The notes beneath the pieces were generated by a model. The model was not told where the DNA came from, did not search any database, and saw only the letters and a list, made by a program, of their open reading frames with translations. Shown here piece after piece: positions 39,485 through 48,146 of a stretch of DNA of 64,000 nt. Numbering within the stretch: position 1 is the first letter of the stretch; every line of letters begins with the position of its first letter. Made by a program: the position numbers and the translations under genes. This DNA comes from JAGNZR01 sp051656905 (GTDB lineage: Bacteria > Fusobacteriota > Fusobacteriia > Fusobacteriales > Fusobacteriaceae). The stretch spans positions 1 through 64,000 of the forward strand of contig JBOFJQ010000015.1 in assembly GCA_051656905.1 (NCBI GenBank), written 5' to 3'.

Positions 39485-39520
39485 AAGGGGGTAGCTAATA
39501 ATTTAGGTACCCCTTTTTTT
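39485..39520 (+). terminator. Terminator of the glyQS group
   Basis: AAGGGGGTA (39485-39493) pairs with TACCCCTTT (39508-39516), followed by a T run to 39520. It lies 14 nt before kdsB, so it may also act as a leader attenuator for kdsB. Confidence 0.75.
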
Positions 39521-39533
39521 CTAGGAGGAAGGG

Positions 39534-40271
39534 ATGAAATTTTTAGGAGTTATTCCAGCAAGATATGCTTCAACAAGATTAGAAGCAAAACCATTAAAAG
39601 ATATAGAAGGTTACCCGATGATAGAGTGGGTTTATAAAAGAACTAAGCTATCTAAATTAGATAGAGTTGTAATTGCAACAGATGATATAAGAATATATGA
39701 CGCTGTTATAAATTTTGGTGGAGAAGCAGTTTTAACAAGAGAGGATCATCAAAATGGTACTAGTAGAATAGCAGAAGTATGTGAAAAAATTGTAGGATAT
39801 GACGTTATAATAAATGTCCAAGGTGATGAACCATTAATAGAACCTGACATGATAAATACTCTTATAGATACTTTTAAAGAGGAAAAAAGCCTTATAATGG
39901 GTACATTAAAACATAGACTTTCAAAAATGGAAGACATAGAGAATCCAAATGTTGTAAAAGTGGTTTCAGATAAAAATGATTATGCAATTTATTTCTCTAG
40001 AAGTGTTGTTCCTTACCCAAGAAACTTAGATATTAACAATTATTTTAAACACGTGGGAATATATGGCTATAAATCAGATTTCGTAAAAAAATACTCTGAG
40101 ATGGAGTCAACGCCTCTTGAAAAATCAGAATCTTTAGAGCAACTGAGAGTTTTAGAAAATGGTTATAAAATTAAAGTAATAGAGACTCCTTATGAAATAG
40201 TTGGAGTTGATACTATAGAAGACTTAGAAAGAGTAAGGGCAATTGTAAAAGAGAAAAAAATAAATATTTAA
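39534..40271 (+). CDS. kdsB: CMP-KDO synthetase (3-deoxy-manno-octulosonate cytidylyltransferase)
   Basis: A 245-residue cytosolic enzyme that activates KDO with CTP for lipopolysaccharide core synthesis. It shows VIPARYASTRLEAKPL at the N-terminus, VVIATDDIRI, GTSRIAEV near 81, VNVQGDEPLIEPDMI near 94-108, and PLEKSESLEQLRVLE near 202. Full length. The ATG follows AGGAGGAAGGG. It is direct evidence for an outer membrane with KDO-containing LPS. The SpoIID-like lipoprotein starts 20 nt after it. Confidence 0.97.
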   Translation: MKFLGVIPARYASTRLEAKPLKDIEGYPMIEWVYKRTKLSKLDRVVIATDDIRIYDAVINFGGEAVLTREDHQNGTSRIAEVCEKIVGYDVIINVQGDEPLIEPDMINTLIDTFKEEKSLIMGTLKHRLSKMEDIENPNVVKVVSDKNDYAIYFSRSVVPYPRNLDINNYFKHVGIYGYKSDFVKKYSEMESTPLEKSESLEQLRVLENGYKIKVIETPYEIVGVDTIEDLERVRAIVKEKKINI

Positions 40272-40291
40272 ATATAATTCAAGGAGGACTT

Positions 40292-41803
40292 GTGAAAAAG
40301 AAAAATTTAATAAAAAAATATTTAAAGAGAACAATTTTAGCGATACTTTTAATAATAAATTTTTCGTGTACAAGTTCATCATCAAGGGGTAATGCACCAA
40401 AAAATACAGTTAATAGCTACTATCGTGAAAATGGGGTTCCAAGTTTAAATTATAAATTAGGCACGAATGCTGAGTACTTTAAATTTGTAAATGATACAGG
40501 TAATAATCCTTTAAGTGGTACAAATAATAGAGCATATTTAGATTTTTATAAAAATAAAAAGATAAAAGGTTATGGTTCTTCCTCTGCATATTGGAGATGG
40601 GAAACTTATTATACTCAGAGTCAAATAAATGCTGTAATTAATAATAATTTATATAGTTTAGCACAATCAAGACCACAAAATGTTTATACTCTAAAAAGTG
40701 GGTCGTGGATATCAGGTAGAGTAAATCAAAACCCTGTGGGAACAGTTAGAAATATAAAAGTAGTAAAAAGAGGTAGCTCAGGTGTAGTTATGGATCTTTT
40801 GATTGAAGGAAGTAAAGGAAAGTTTGTAGTTACTAAAGAGGGTAACATAAGAAGATTATTAGCTTTTTCATCCTCTTCGCTAAATGGAACTGGAAGTGTA
40901 AAACTTAAAGGCAAAACTGGAAAAGTATTATCTGGTGGAGCGACTCTTTTTCCATCAGCATTTTTCTCAGTGGAAAAAGTTGGAAGTGGATTCAAAATAT
41001 TTGGTGGTGGATTTGGTCATGGAGTAGGAATGCCACAATGGTCAGTTAAGGATTTAGCTAATGCAGGATACAATTATGATAAAATATTATATAGATATTA
41101 TCCAAATACAAAACTTTCAAGGGCTAGTTCTATAAAAGGTTTTGATGATGAATTAAGAGTTGGAATAACAAGAAATTCAAGGCCAGAGCATCAGAATATA
41201 ACTATCTCATCTTATGATAAGATAAAACTTAAATCTGGTTGGGGAAGCACAACTGTTCCTAAAAATACTAAAGTTTTATTTGAAATATCTAATGGAGAAA
41301 CAATAGTTAAGACCAGTGGAAAAGTTATAATGCGTTCTAAAGATAAAATAATAGTAACCTCGTCATCACAAATAAAAGTCGATTCTATTACAAGATCTTT
41401 AAAAACAAGAAATCCTAGTTATAGAGGGGATTTTGAGATAGTTCCTTATGGTAAAACATCTTTACTTTTAATTAATATAGTGGATATAGAGGATTATTTA
41501 TTGCAAGTAGTTGGAAGTGAGATGCCTATAAGTTTTGGATTAGAAGCTTTAAAAGTTCAAGCAGTAGCTGCAAGGACTTATGCAGTAAATGGTGTGTTAG
41601 AAGGAAAATATAGAAAATATAATTTTGATTTGGTAGATACAGTTGCTAGTCAAGTGTATAATAATTTAGATGAAGCTGATATTGTAAGAAATGCTGTGAG
41701 AGCAACAAAAGGTAGAGTTTTAACATATAATGGTAAAATAATTCCTACGTTTTTTTACTCAACATCAGGGGGATATTCAGCGACACCACAAGAGATATGG
41801 TAA
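40292..41803 (+). CDS. SpoIID/LytB-family lipoprotein with permuted domain order
   Basis: A 503-residue protein with a signal peptide and lipobox (INFSC, Cys26), starting at GTG after AAGGAGG. SpoIID proteins are lytic transglycosylases acting on denuded peptidoglycan. The parts normally at the family's C-terminus come first here: YWRWETYYTQSQINAVI near 100-116, SGRV near 141, and GGGFGHGVGMPQW...YRYYPNT near 238-273. The parts normally N-terminal come last: DELRVGITRN near 286, EDYLLQVVGSEMP near 400-412, LEALKVQAVAARTYA near 417-431, TFFYSTSGGYS near 486. It stops at EIW. Both halves look complete, so this is a permutation rather than a truncation. An uncut family protein is expected to be active at the cell wall. 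Confidence 0.85.
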   Translation: MKKKNLIKKYLKRTILAILLIINFSCTSSSSRGNAPKNTVNSYYRENGVPSLNYKLGTNAEYFKFVNDTGNNPLSGTNNRAYLDFYKNKKIKGYGSSSAYWRWETYYTQSQINAVINNNLYSLAQSRPQNVYTLKSGSWISGRVNQNPVGTVRNIKVVKRGSSGVVMDLLIEGSKGKFVVTKEGNIRRLLAFSSSSLNGTGSVKLKGKTGKVLSGGATLFPSAFFSVEKVGSGFKIFGGGFGHGVGMPQWSVKDLANAGYNYDKILYRYYPNTKLSRASSIKGFDDELRVGITRNSRPEHQNITISSYDKIKLKSGWGSTTVPKNTKVLFEISNGETIVKTSGKVIMRSKDKIIVTSSSQIKVDSITRSLKTRNPSYRGDFEIVPYGKTSLLLINIVDIEDYLLQVVGSEMPISFGLEALKVQAVAARTYAVNGVLEGKYRKYNFDLVDTVASQVYNNLDEADIVRNAVRATKGRVLTYNGKIIPTFFYSTSGGYSATPQEIW

Positions 41804-41821
41804 TTATTATAGTGAGGTATT

Positions 41822-44689
41822 ATGTTAGATAAAATAATAATAAAAGGCGCAAGACAGCATAATTTAAAAAATATCAATATAGAAATTCCTAAAAATGAGT
41901 TTGTTGTAATAACAGGAGTAAGTGGAAGCGGAAAATCTTCCCTTGCTTTTGATACAATTTATTCAGAAGGACAAAGAAGATATGTAGAATCTTTGTCAGC
42001 TTATGCAAGACAATTTATTGGTCAAATGAATAAACCAGATGTAGATAGTATTGAGGGGCTAGCTCCAGCAATATCAATAGAGCAAAAAACAACTAATAAA
42101 AATCCTCGTTCAACAGTGGGAACAATAACTGAAGTTTATGATTATATGAGACTTCTTTTTGCTCACGTTGGAGTAGCACATTGCCCAATTTGTGGAACTG
42201 TGGTATCAAAACAATCTGTTGAAGAGATAATTAATAACGTTGTAGAAAAATTTGAAGTTGGTGGAAAATTAATTATATTATCCCCTTTAGTAAAAGGTAA
42301 AAAGGGAACTCATAAAAACCTATTTTTAAATTTATTGAAAAAAGGGTATGTAAGATGTAGAGTAAATGGAGAGATTCTTTATTTAGAAGAGGATATTGAA
42401 CTAGACAAAAATAAGAAACATGATATTGAAGTTGTTATTGATAGACTTGTTATAAAAAGAGAAGATGAAGAGTTTATAAGTAGATTAACTCAAAGTGTTG
42501 AAAGTGGAGTAGAACTTTCAAATGGAAAAATTATTTTAAATGTAGATGGGGTAGACTATCACTATAGTGAAAACTTTAGTTGCCCTTATCATGAAGAGGT
42601 AAGTATTCCTGAACTTACACCAAGACTTTTTTCATTCAATGCTCCTTACGGTGCTTGTCCTCAGTGTAAAGGAATTGGAAAAAATTTAGAAGTAGATGAA
42701 AACAGACTTGTATTAGATGAAAATTTATCTATTAGTGAAGGGGCTATATATGTTCCTGGAGCTGCAGCAAGAAATACATATTCATGGGAAATATTTACAG
42801 CTATGTGTAAAGCATTTAAAATAGATTTAACGATTCCTTTTAAAGATTTGTCTAAAGATGATAAAGAGATTATTTTTAGAGGAACAAAAGGGAAAAAATT
42901 TAGATTAGATTATGATGGTGATTCTTTTAGCTTTCATGGTGAAAGAGAGTTTGAAGGGATAGTAAATAATTTAGAAAGAAGATATAAGGAGTCTTTTTCA
43001 GAAGCGCAAAAAGAAGAGATTGAAAATAAGTATATGATTGAAAAAATATGTACTCTTTGTCATGGTAAAAGGTTAAGAGATGAAGTTTTAGCTGTAACTG
43101 TGGGAGACAAGAATATTGCAGAAATTTGTGATATGAGTATAAGAAATTCATTGGATTTTTTTGAAAAGATAACTCTTACAGAGAAAGAAAAAAAGATTGC
43201 TTCTGAAATTTTGAAAGAGATAAAAGAGAGATTGAACTTTATGATAAACGTAGGGTTAGACTATCTAACGCTGTCTAGAGAAACAAAAACATTATCAGGT
43301 GGAGAATCTCAAAGAATTAGACTAGCAACGCAAATAGGATCAGGATTAACAGGAGTATTATATGTTTTAGATGAGCCTAGTATAGGATTACATCAAAGAG
43401 ATAATGATAAGCTTTTAGTTACGCTGAATAGATTGAAATCATTAGGAAATACATTGATTGTTGTAGAACATGATGAAGATACAATGATGCAATCAGACTA
43501 TATAATAGATATAGGACCAAAAGCAGGGGTAGAAGGTGGACATATTATATTTGCCGGAAAACCTGAAGATTTATTGAACTGTGAAGAATCATTAACAGGG
43601 AAATATTTAAAGAAAGAGTTAAATATAGAGATTCCTGAAAAAAGAAGAGAATTTACAGATACAATAATTTTAAAAGGTGCTAATGGGAATAATCTTAAAA
43701 ATGTAGATATAGAAATTCCAAGAGGTGTAATGACAGTTGTAACAGGAGTAAGTGGAAGTGGAAAATCAACCCTTATAAATCAAACACTATTCCCAATACT
43801 ATTTAATAAATTAAACAAGGGAAAATTATACCCGTTAGAGTATTCAGAAATTAGTGGAATAGAAAATTTAGACAAAGTAGTTGATATAGATCAATCTCCT
43901 ATAGGAAAGACTCCAAGATCTAATCCAGCTACATATACAAAAATATTTGATGAGATAAGAGATATTTTTGCTGAAAGTAAAGAAGCTAAAATGAGGGGTT
44001 ATAATAAAGGTCGTTTCTCATTTAATGTAAAAGGTGGAAGATGTGAAGCTTGTCAAGGTGCAGGAATTATAAAAATAGAGATGAATTTCTTACCTGATGT
44101 TTACGTTGAATGTGAAGTGTGTAAAGGAAAAAGATATAATAAAGAGACTTTAGATGTTCATTATAAAGGGAAAAATATATCTGATGTGCTGGAGATGACA
44201 GTGCAAGAGGGGTATGAATTCTTTAAAAATATTCCTCAATTAGAGAGAAAACTAAAAATATTAATAGATGTAGGTTTAGATTATATAAAAATAGGACAAC
44301 CTTCTACAACTTTATCTGGTGGAGAAGCTCAGAGAATAAAGTTAGCAACTGAACTATCAAAATCAAATCAAGGAAGAAATATTTATATTTTAGATGAACC
44401 GACTACAGGTCTGCATTTTGAAGACATAAATAAATTATTAGGTGTTTTAAATAGATTAGTTGAAAAAGGAAACACCGTTGTAGTTATAGAGCATAATTTA
44501 GATGTAATAAAATCAGCTGATTATATTATTGACATTGGCCCTGAAGGTGGAGAAAAAGGTGGAATGGTTATTGCTAAGGGAACTCCTGAAGAAGTAGCTA
44601 AATCTAAAAAGAGTTATACAGGGTACTATATAAAGAGAGAATTAGACTCTTTAAAAAAAATAAAAAGTAATGAAAAAAAGAAGAAATAA
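41822..44689 (+). CDS. uvrA: Excinuclease ABC subunit A
   Basis: A 955-residue DNA damage recognition ATPase of nucleotide excision repair. There are two ABC modules: Walker A GVSGSGKSS near residue 31 with LSGGESQRIRLATQ near 490, and GVSGSGKST near 643 with LSGGEAQRIKLA near 830. Zinc-binding CPIC, CPQC...CHGK and CEACQGAG...CEVCKGK clusters are all present. Full length. uvrC is in the same window at 59.8 kb but not linked. A shared terminator follows. Confidence 0.97.
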   Translation: MLDKIIIKGARQHNLKNINIEIPKNEFVVITGVSGSGKSSLAFDTIYSEGQRRYVESLSAYARQFIGQMNKPDVDSIEGLAPAISIEQKTTNKNPRSTVGTITEVYDYMRLLFAHVGVAHCPICGTVVSKQSVEEIINNVVEKFEVGGKLIILSPLVKGKKGTHKNLFLNLLKKGYVRCRVNGEILYLEEDIELDKNKKHDIEVVIDRLVIKREDEEFISRLTQSVESGVELSNGKIILNVDGVDYHYSENFSCPYHEEVSIPELTPRLFSFNAPYGACPQCKGIGKNLEVDENRLVLDENLSISEGAIYVPGAAARNTYSWEIFTAMCKAFKIDLTIPFKDLSKDDKEIIFRGTKGKKFRLDYDGDSFSFHGEREFEGIVNNLERRYKESFSEAQKEEIENKYMIEKICTLCHGKRLRDEVLAVTVGDKNIAEICDMSIRNSLDFFEKITLTEKEKKIASEILKEIKERLNFMINVGLDYLTLSRETKTLSGGESQRIRLATQIGSGLTGVLYVLDEPSIGLHQRDNDKLLVTLNRLKSLGNTLIVVEHDEDTMMQSDYIIDIGPKAGVEGGHIIFAGKPEDLLNCEESLTGKYLKKELNIEIPEKRREFTDTIILKGANGNNLKNVDIEIPRGVMTVVTGVSGSGKSTLINQTLFPILFNKLNKGKLYPLEYSEISGIENLDKVVDIDQSPIGKTPRSNPATYTKIFDEIRDIFAESKEAKMRGYNKGRFSFNVKGGRCEACQGAGIIKIEMNFLPDVYVECEVCKGKRYNKETLDVHYKGKNISDVLEMTVQEGYEFFKNIPQLERKLKILIDVGLDYIKIGQPSTTLSGGEAQRIKLATELSKSNQGRNIYILDEPTTGLHFEDINKLLGVLNRLVEKGNTVVVIEHNLDVIKSADYIIDIGPEGGEKGGMVIAKGTPEEVAKSKKSYTGYYIKRELDSLKKIKSNEKKKK

Positions 44690-44711
44690 ATGTTCAAATA
44701 AAACAAAAAAT

Positions 44712-44841
44712 AAAAAAAGCTGATTTTTGAAAATCAGCTTTTTTTATTAATTTTATCATAAATTCTCTGGGGGAGAAATTACTAGCAAAGGTAAATAATT
44801 TTTTATCCTTGGGGAGGAATATATTATTATTTTCTTTATTA
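44712..44841 (-). ncRNA. Candidate small RNA 1 with two C-rich hairpin loops
   Basis: A minus-strand unit of about 130 nt with no coding frame. It has an ECF-type promoter upstream (44848-44875) and ends at the terminator at 44717-44740. Read on the minus strand, it forms TCCT-CCCCA-AGGA (44818-44806) and TTCTC-CCCCA-GAGAA (44777-44763), two stems presenting the identical CCCCA loop. The first also displays CCTCC, the complement of a ribosome-binding site. Such C-rich loops are typical of sRNAs that block translation initiation. A related copy lies 200 bp away. Boundaries are estimated from the promoter and terminator. Confidence 0.7.
44717..44745. terminator. Bidirectional terminator shared by uvrA and the first small RNA unit
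   Basis: AAGCTGATTTT (44717-44727) pairs with AAAATCAGCTT (44730-44740). A T run follows on the plus strand (to 44745) and an A run (44712-44718) supplies a U tract for minus-strand transcription. Confidence 0.85.
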
Positions 44842-44847
44842 TACTAT

Positions 44848-44875
44848 TTTGACGACAATAAATATGAAAAAGTCT
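44848..44875 (-). promoter_or_regulatory. ECF/sigma-E-like promoter of small RNA 1
   Basis: Minus strand AGACTT (44875-44870), exactly 16 nt, then GTCAAA (44853-44848). This fits the AACTT/GTCAAA pattern of sigma-E-type promoters. A TATAAT also lies just downstream (44843-44838), so housekeeping transcription cannot be excluded. Confidence 0.6.
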
Positions 44876-44937
44876 AAATTTATTTAAAAAAATTATTTGA
44901 AATGAAATATTATAGAAAAATAGGGGATTCCAAAAAT

Positions 44938-45041
44938 AAAAAAAGGAGCTAAAAAATTAGCTCTTTTTTTATTAAGTATAATAAATTCTCTGGGGGGAGA
45001 AATTATTGGTAAATCAATAAATGAAATTAATTTTTCAATTA
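44938..45041 (-). ncRNA. Candidate small RNA 2, tandem relative of small RNA 1
   Basis: A minus-strand unit of about 104 nt. It keeps the hairpin TTCTC-CCCCCA-GAGAA (45001-44986, 6-nt loop) and flanking AAATT. It lacks the second CCTCC hairpin of unit 1. It ends in its own terminator: GAGCTAA (44946-44952) with TTAGCTC (44957-44963), with a U tract from the A run 44938-44944. The flanks are otherwise diverged, while promoter, loop and terminator are kept, which suggests selection on an RNA. It also ends upstream of unit 1's promoter, so each is an independent transcript. Confidence 0.7.
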
Positions 45042-45047
45042 TAATAT

Positions 45048-45075
45048 TTTGACGGAATAAGTCACAAAAAAGTTT
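45048..45075 (-). promoter_or_regulatory. ECF/sigma-E-like promoter of small RNA 2
   Basis: Minus strand AAACTT (45075-45070), exactly 16 nt, then GTCAAA (45053-45048), followed by ATATTATAAT. Both elements and the spacing equal those of unit 1, exactly 200 bp away. Confidence 0.6.
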
Positions 45076-45086
45076 AAAAAATATTT

Positions 45087-45596
45087 TTATTTTTCTAAAA
45101 TTTTATATCCTAACTCTCTAGCTAGTATTCTACCTGTTATTTCCACTACTTCCCCAGTCATATTTACGCAGTGAGTTAAATGTTCTTTGCTTCCTAATTC
45201 TTTACCTTTTGTTAAAACTTTGCAACAAGCTACTTTATGTGTTTTAGTAAACTCTTCATATAATTCTTTAGATAATAACATAGCTTTTTTAACTTCTTTT
45301 CCTTTTGATTGATTTCTTCCAAAGAACATTCCAATAGCCATAACACCAGCATTAACAGCTCCGCAAGTACACATAGACCCACCGATACCTACAGGAAAAC
45401 CAGATGCTAACTTTATAACATTATCATCAAATTCATTAGGGAAATGATTTAAAATTACCTTTATTACAGCTTCAGAGCAAAAGAAGTCTCTATTTCTATA
45501 AAGTTCTTCCCCTTCTCTTCTTAATTGTAAAATGTTTATTGTATTATCTTCCATTGGACTTTTTTCTTTTTTTCTAAAAAAAAGATTTCTTAACAT
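45087..45596 (-). CDS. C_GCAxxG_C_C family redox protein
   Basis: A 169-residue cysteine-rich protein. Conserved cysteines are C40 (FFCSEAV), C76 and C78 in GGSMCTCGAVNAGVMAIG (the family signature region), a CC pair in HKVACCKVL near 124 and a late C in LTHCVNM. The family is widespread in anaerobes, is thought to bind a metal or cofactor, and has no firmly assigned reaction. The first 14 residues before MEDNTINIL may be extra: an internal ATG at residue 15 is possible, but the AGGTT-type site before 45596 favours the longer form weakly. It is transcribed divergently from ruvA. Confidence 0.85.
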   Translation of the reverse strand: MLRNLFFRKKEKSPMEDNTINILQLRREGEELYRNRDFFCSEAVIKVILNHFPNEFDDNVIKLASGFPVGIGGSMCTCGAVNAGVMAIGMFFGRNQSKGKEVKKAMLLSKELYEEFTKTHKVACCKVLTKGKELGSKEHLTHCVNMTGEVVEITGRILARELGYKILEK

Positions 45597-45794
45597 TTAA
45601 AACCTCCATTTTTATATTTTGATTATGTTTTATCTGTTTCATAATGTATTTTATCATAAATTTGTTTTTAATTTGAGATTATATAGGTATAATATAAAAT
45701 AAATAGTAAATAAATATTCAATTAAAAGGAAAATAGCTTAATATTTATAATACTATTTGTATACCAACATAAAATTTACTAAAAAGGATGAGCG

Positions 45795-46400
45795 ATGTTT
45801 GAATATTTAAAAGGAAAAGTAGAGTATAAAAAACCTGAATTTGCAGCACTGGATATAGGGGGTGTAGGTTATAAAATATATATATCTTTGAAGACTTACG
45901 ATAAATTGAAAGTTGGAGAGACAACGAAGATATATATTTATAATTTTATAAAGGAAGATAGCTTTAAACTTATAGGATTTCTAGAAGAGAGAGAAAGAGT
46001 TATGTTTGAAATGCTTTTAAGTGTTTCAGGAATAGGAGTTTCATTAGCATTGTCAATTCTTTCGAGTTTTGATATTGAAGAGATTAGAAAAGTTGTTGCT
46101 GATGAGGATTTTAAAACTTTAAAAAAAGTACCTAAGCTAGGAGAAAAAAAATCAAAACAGATTATTTTAGACTTGAAAACTAAGTTAGGATCATTAGAAA
46201 TGATTTCAAGTGGTGGATTATTCACTTCTGAGATAGACTTGTCACTGCAAATAATGGAGGAGGTATATTTAGCTTTAGAAAGTTTAGGATATTCTAGAAA
46301 AGAGATAGATTCATTAGTTACTAGAGAGGAACTAAAAAAATTAGAAAATATCGAAGTAGCTATAAAATTTGTTCTTAAGAAAATAAGAGAAAAAAAATAG
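45795..46400 (+). CDS. ruvA: Holliday junction DNA helicase subunit RuvA
   Basis: A 201-residue protein that holds the four-way junction and directs the RuvB motor. The N-terminal OB fold opens MFEYLKGKVEYKKPEFAALDIGGVGYKIYIS. The two helix-hairpin-helix motifs are in LLSVSGIGVSLALSIL (near 74-89) and LKKVPKLGEKKSKQIILDL (near 108-126). A flexible linker and C-terminal RuvB-binding domain end at KKIREKK. Full length. ruvB and ruvC are not next to it. Confidence 0.95.
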   Translation: MFEYLKGKVEYKKPEFAALDIGGVGYKIYISLKTYDKLKVGETTKIYIYNFIKEDSFKLIGFLEERERVMFEMLLSVSGIGVSLALSILSSFDIEEIRKVVADEDFKTLKKVPKLGEKKSKQIILDLKTKLGSLEMISSGGLFTSEIDLSLQIMEEVYLALESLGYSRKEIDSLVTREELKKLENIEVAIKFVLKKIREKK

Positions 46401-46502
46401 TTGAAAAAAAGAAAAAAGAGTCAACTAAAAGATGTTTTTAGAACTTTAATACATATTAATGTTATCAAAAAAATTTATATTAAGTAATTAGGGGGTAGTA
46501 AA

Positions 46503-47807
46503 ATGAGAAAAATTTATATTTTAGATACAAATGTTTTAATTCATGACCCAAACTGCATTTATAATTTTGTGGATAATGATGTTGTCCTTCCTATTTTTGT
46601 AATAGAGGAGATAGATAGCCTAAAAAGAAAACCAGAAACAGCTATTCAAGCAAGACTTGCTGCTAGAGTTCTAGATGATATAAGAGGGCAGGGGTGTTTA
46701 GCTAAAGGGGTAAAATTAAAGGATGGAATAAATTTCAGAGTAGAAATAAGCTGTGATTTATCATTACTTCCAAACTCTTTAAGAAGAGATGTTATGGATA
46801 ATAATATTTTAGCAATAGTATTAGATATTTTAAAAAATAATAGTGATAAAAAGGTTGTTTTAGTAACTAAAGATATAAATATGAGAATAAAAGCTGATTC
46901 TTTAGGCATAAATGTAGAAGATTACCAAACTGACATGGTTGAATATTCTGAACTTTATGAGGGAGTAATAGAGCTAGAAGTTTCTAAAGAAATTTTTGAT
47001 AAATACGAAAAAGCAGGTAAAATATCTCTAACAGATTTAGGAATAAAAGAAGAAGTTCCCCCAAATGTATTTATTAAATTAAAATATAAAGATAAAGAGA
47101 CAACAGGAAGAAACTGTGAAGGTAAAATTAAGAAGTTAGTCTATGGTGATATTAATGCTTGGGGAGCAAGAGCTAGAAACGACGAGCAAAGATATGCTAT
47201 GGACCTTTTGATGGACCCTAATATAAAAGTTGTTTCTCTTGTAGGAAAAGCTGGAACAGGGAAAACACTTCTTGCAATAGCCAGTGGATTGGAGCAAGTA
47301 ATAGAAAGAAAAGTTTACAAGAAATTACTTATTGCAAGACCAGTAATACCTATGGGAAAAGATATAGGATATTTACCAGGAAGTGAGAAAGAAAAACTAA
47401 GACCATGGATGCAACCTATTTATGATAATATCGATTTTTTATCAGAGGCAAAAGATGATAAAACAGGAGAGAAAGTTGTAGAAGGATTAGAAGCTATGGG
47501 GCTTTTAAAAATAGAAGCTTTAACTTATATAAGAGGAAGATCTATACCTAATGGATTTATTATTATTGATGAAGCACAAAATTTAACTCCATTAGAAGTA
47601 AAAACAATTGTAACAAGAGCTGGAACAGATACTAAAATTGTATTTACAGGGGACCCGTACCAAATTGATAGTCCATACTTAGATGCTAATACAAACGGTC
47701 TGACATACATGGCTGAAAAATTAAAAAATGAAGCATTATCTGGACATATTACATTAAAGAAAGGAGAGAGATCTCCTCTTGCTGAAATAGCTGCAAAATT
47801 ACTTTAA
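46503..47807 (+). CDS. PhoH-family protein with N-terminal PIN domain
   Basis: A 434-residue protein of the PhoH2 type. The PIN ribonuclease domain (residues 1-150) has acids in YILDTNVLIHDP, VIEEID and VLVTKDINMRIKADSLGI. The PhoH P-loop domain has Walker A LVGKAGTGKTLLA near 245-257 and Walker B FIIIDEAQN near 355-363. PhoH2 proteins couple an ATP-driven helicase to RNA cleavage. The upstream gap (46401-46502) contains GAACTT, 17 nt, ATCAAA, resembling the sigma-E-like promoters of the small RNAs. A terminator follows. Confidence 0.92.
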   Translation: MRKIYILDTNVLIHDPNCIYNFVDNDVVLPIFVIEEIDSLKRKPETAIQARLAARVLDDIRGQGCLAKGVKLKDGINFRVEISCDLSLLPNSLRRDVMDNNILAIVLDILKNNSDKKVVLVTKDINMRIKADSLGINVEDYQTDMVEYSELYEGVIELEVSKEIFDKYEKAGKISLTDLGIKEEVPPNVFIKLKYKDKETTGRNCEGKIKKLVYGDINAWGARARNDEQRYAMDLLMDPNIKVVSLVGKAGTGKTLLAIASGLEQVIERKVYKKLLIARPVIPMGKDIGYLPGSEKEKLRPWMQPIYDNIDFLSEAKDDKTGEKVVEGLEAMGLLKIEALTYIRGRSIPNGFIIIDEAQNLTPLEVKTIVTRAGTDTKIVFTGDPYQIDSPYLDANTNGLTYMAEKLKNEALSGHITLKKGERSPLAEIAAKLL

Positions 47808-47831
47808 TAAAATAAAAAAATAAAGTTTAAT

Positions 47832-47870
47832 AGCTAAGGGATTTCTTAATGAGATACCTTAGCTGTTTTT
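47832..47870 (+). terminator. Terminator of phoH
   Basis: AGCTAAGG (47832-47839) pairs with CCTTAGCT (47857-47864) across a 17-nt loop, followed by a T run. Confidence 0.8.
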
Positions 47871-47938
47871 AATTGCTAAAATATGATATAAAAAATGAAT
47901 TTAAAAATTAGAGTTAAAAAATAATTTCCCAAAATAAT

Positions 47939-47967
47939 TTTACAAAATATATACTTTGTGGTAAAAT
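47939..47967 (+). promoter_or_regulatory. Promoter of the queuosine operon
   Basis: TTTACA (47939-47944), a 17-nt spacer and TAAAAT (47962-47967), about 40 nt upstream of the preQ1 aptamer. Confidence 0.65.
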
Positions 47968-48006
47968 ATATAGAATTTTAAAATATATAATTACAGATTT
48001 TCTGTA

Positions 48007-48086
48007 AGAGATGTTCGGAACCCTCCATCTATAAAAAACTAGGTCATAAACTAGACAACGAGGGGATAAGTGTTCCCTTTTTTTTA
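48007..48086 (+). promoter_or_regulatory. preQ1-I riboswitch with transcription terminator
   Basis: Compact aptamer: stem AGATG/CATCT (48009-48013, 48026-48030) with a C-rich loop (GGAACCCTC), then the A-rich tail ATAAAAAACTAG (48031-48042) that folds back to form the pseudoknot. This is the class I pattern. Downstream, AGGGGA (48061-48066) pairs with the TTCCCT region (48073-48079) and a T run, an intrinsic terminator. The queuosine synthesis genes begin 60 nt later, so high preQ1 should reduce their transcription. Confidence 0.88.
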
Positions 48087-48146
48087 TACTAAAAAAATGA
48101 TGAGGGATTCTTATACAAAAAAAATAAAGTATTAAGGAGATTGTAA

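Noticed and set aside
40292..41803. Reading the SpoIID-like gene as a truncated pseudogene because it stops at the middle of the usual domain
   Set aside because: The missing half is present at the N-terminus in order, so a permutation explains it better.
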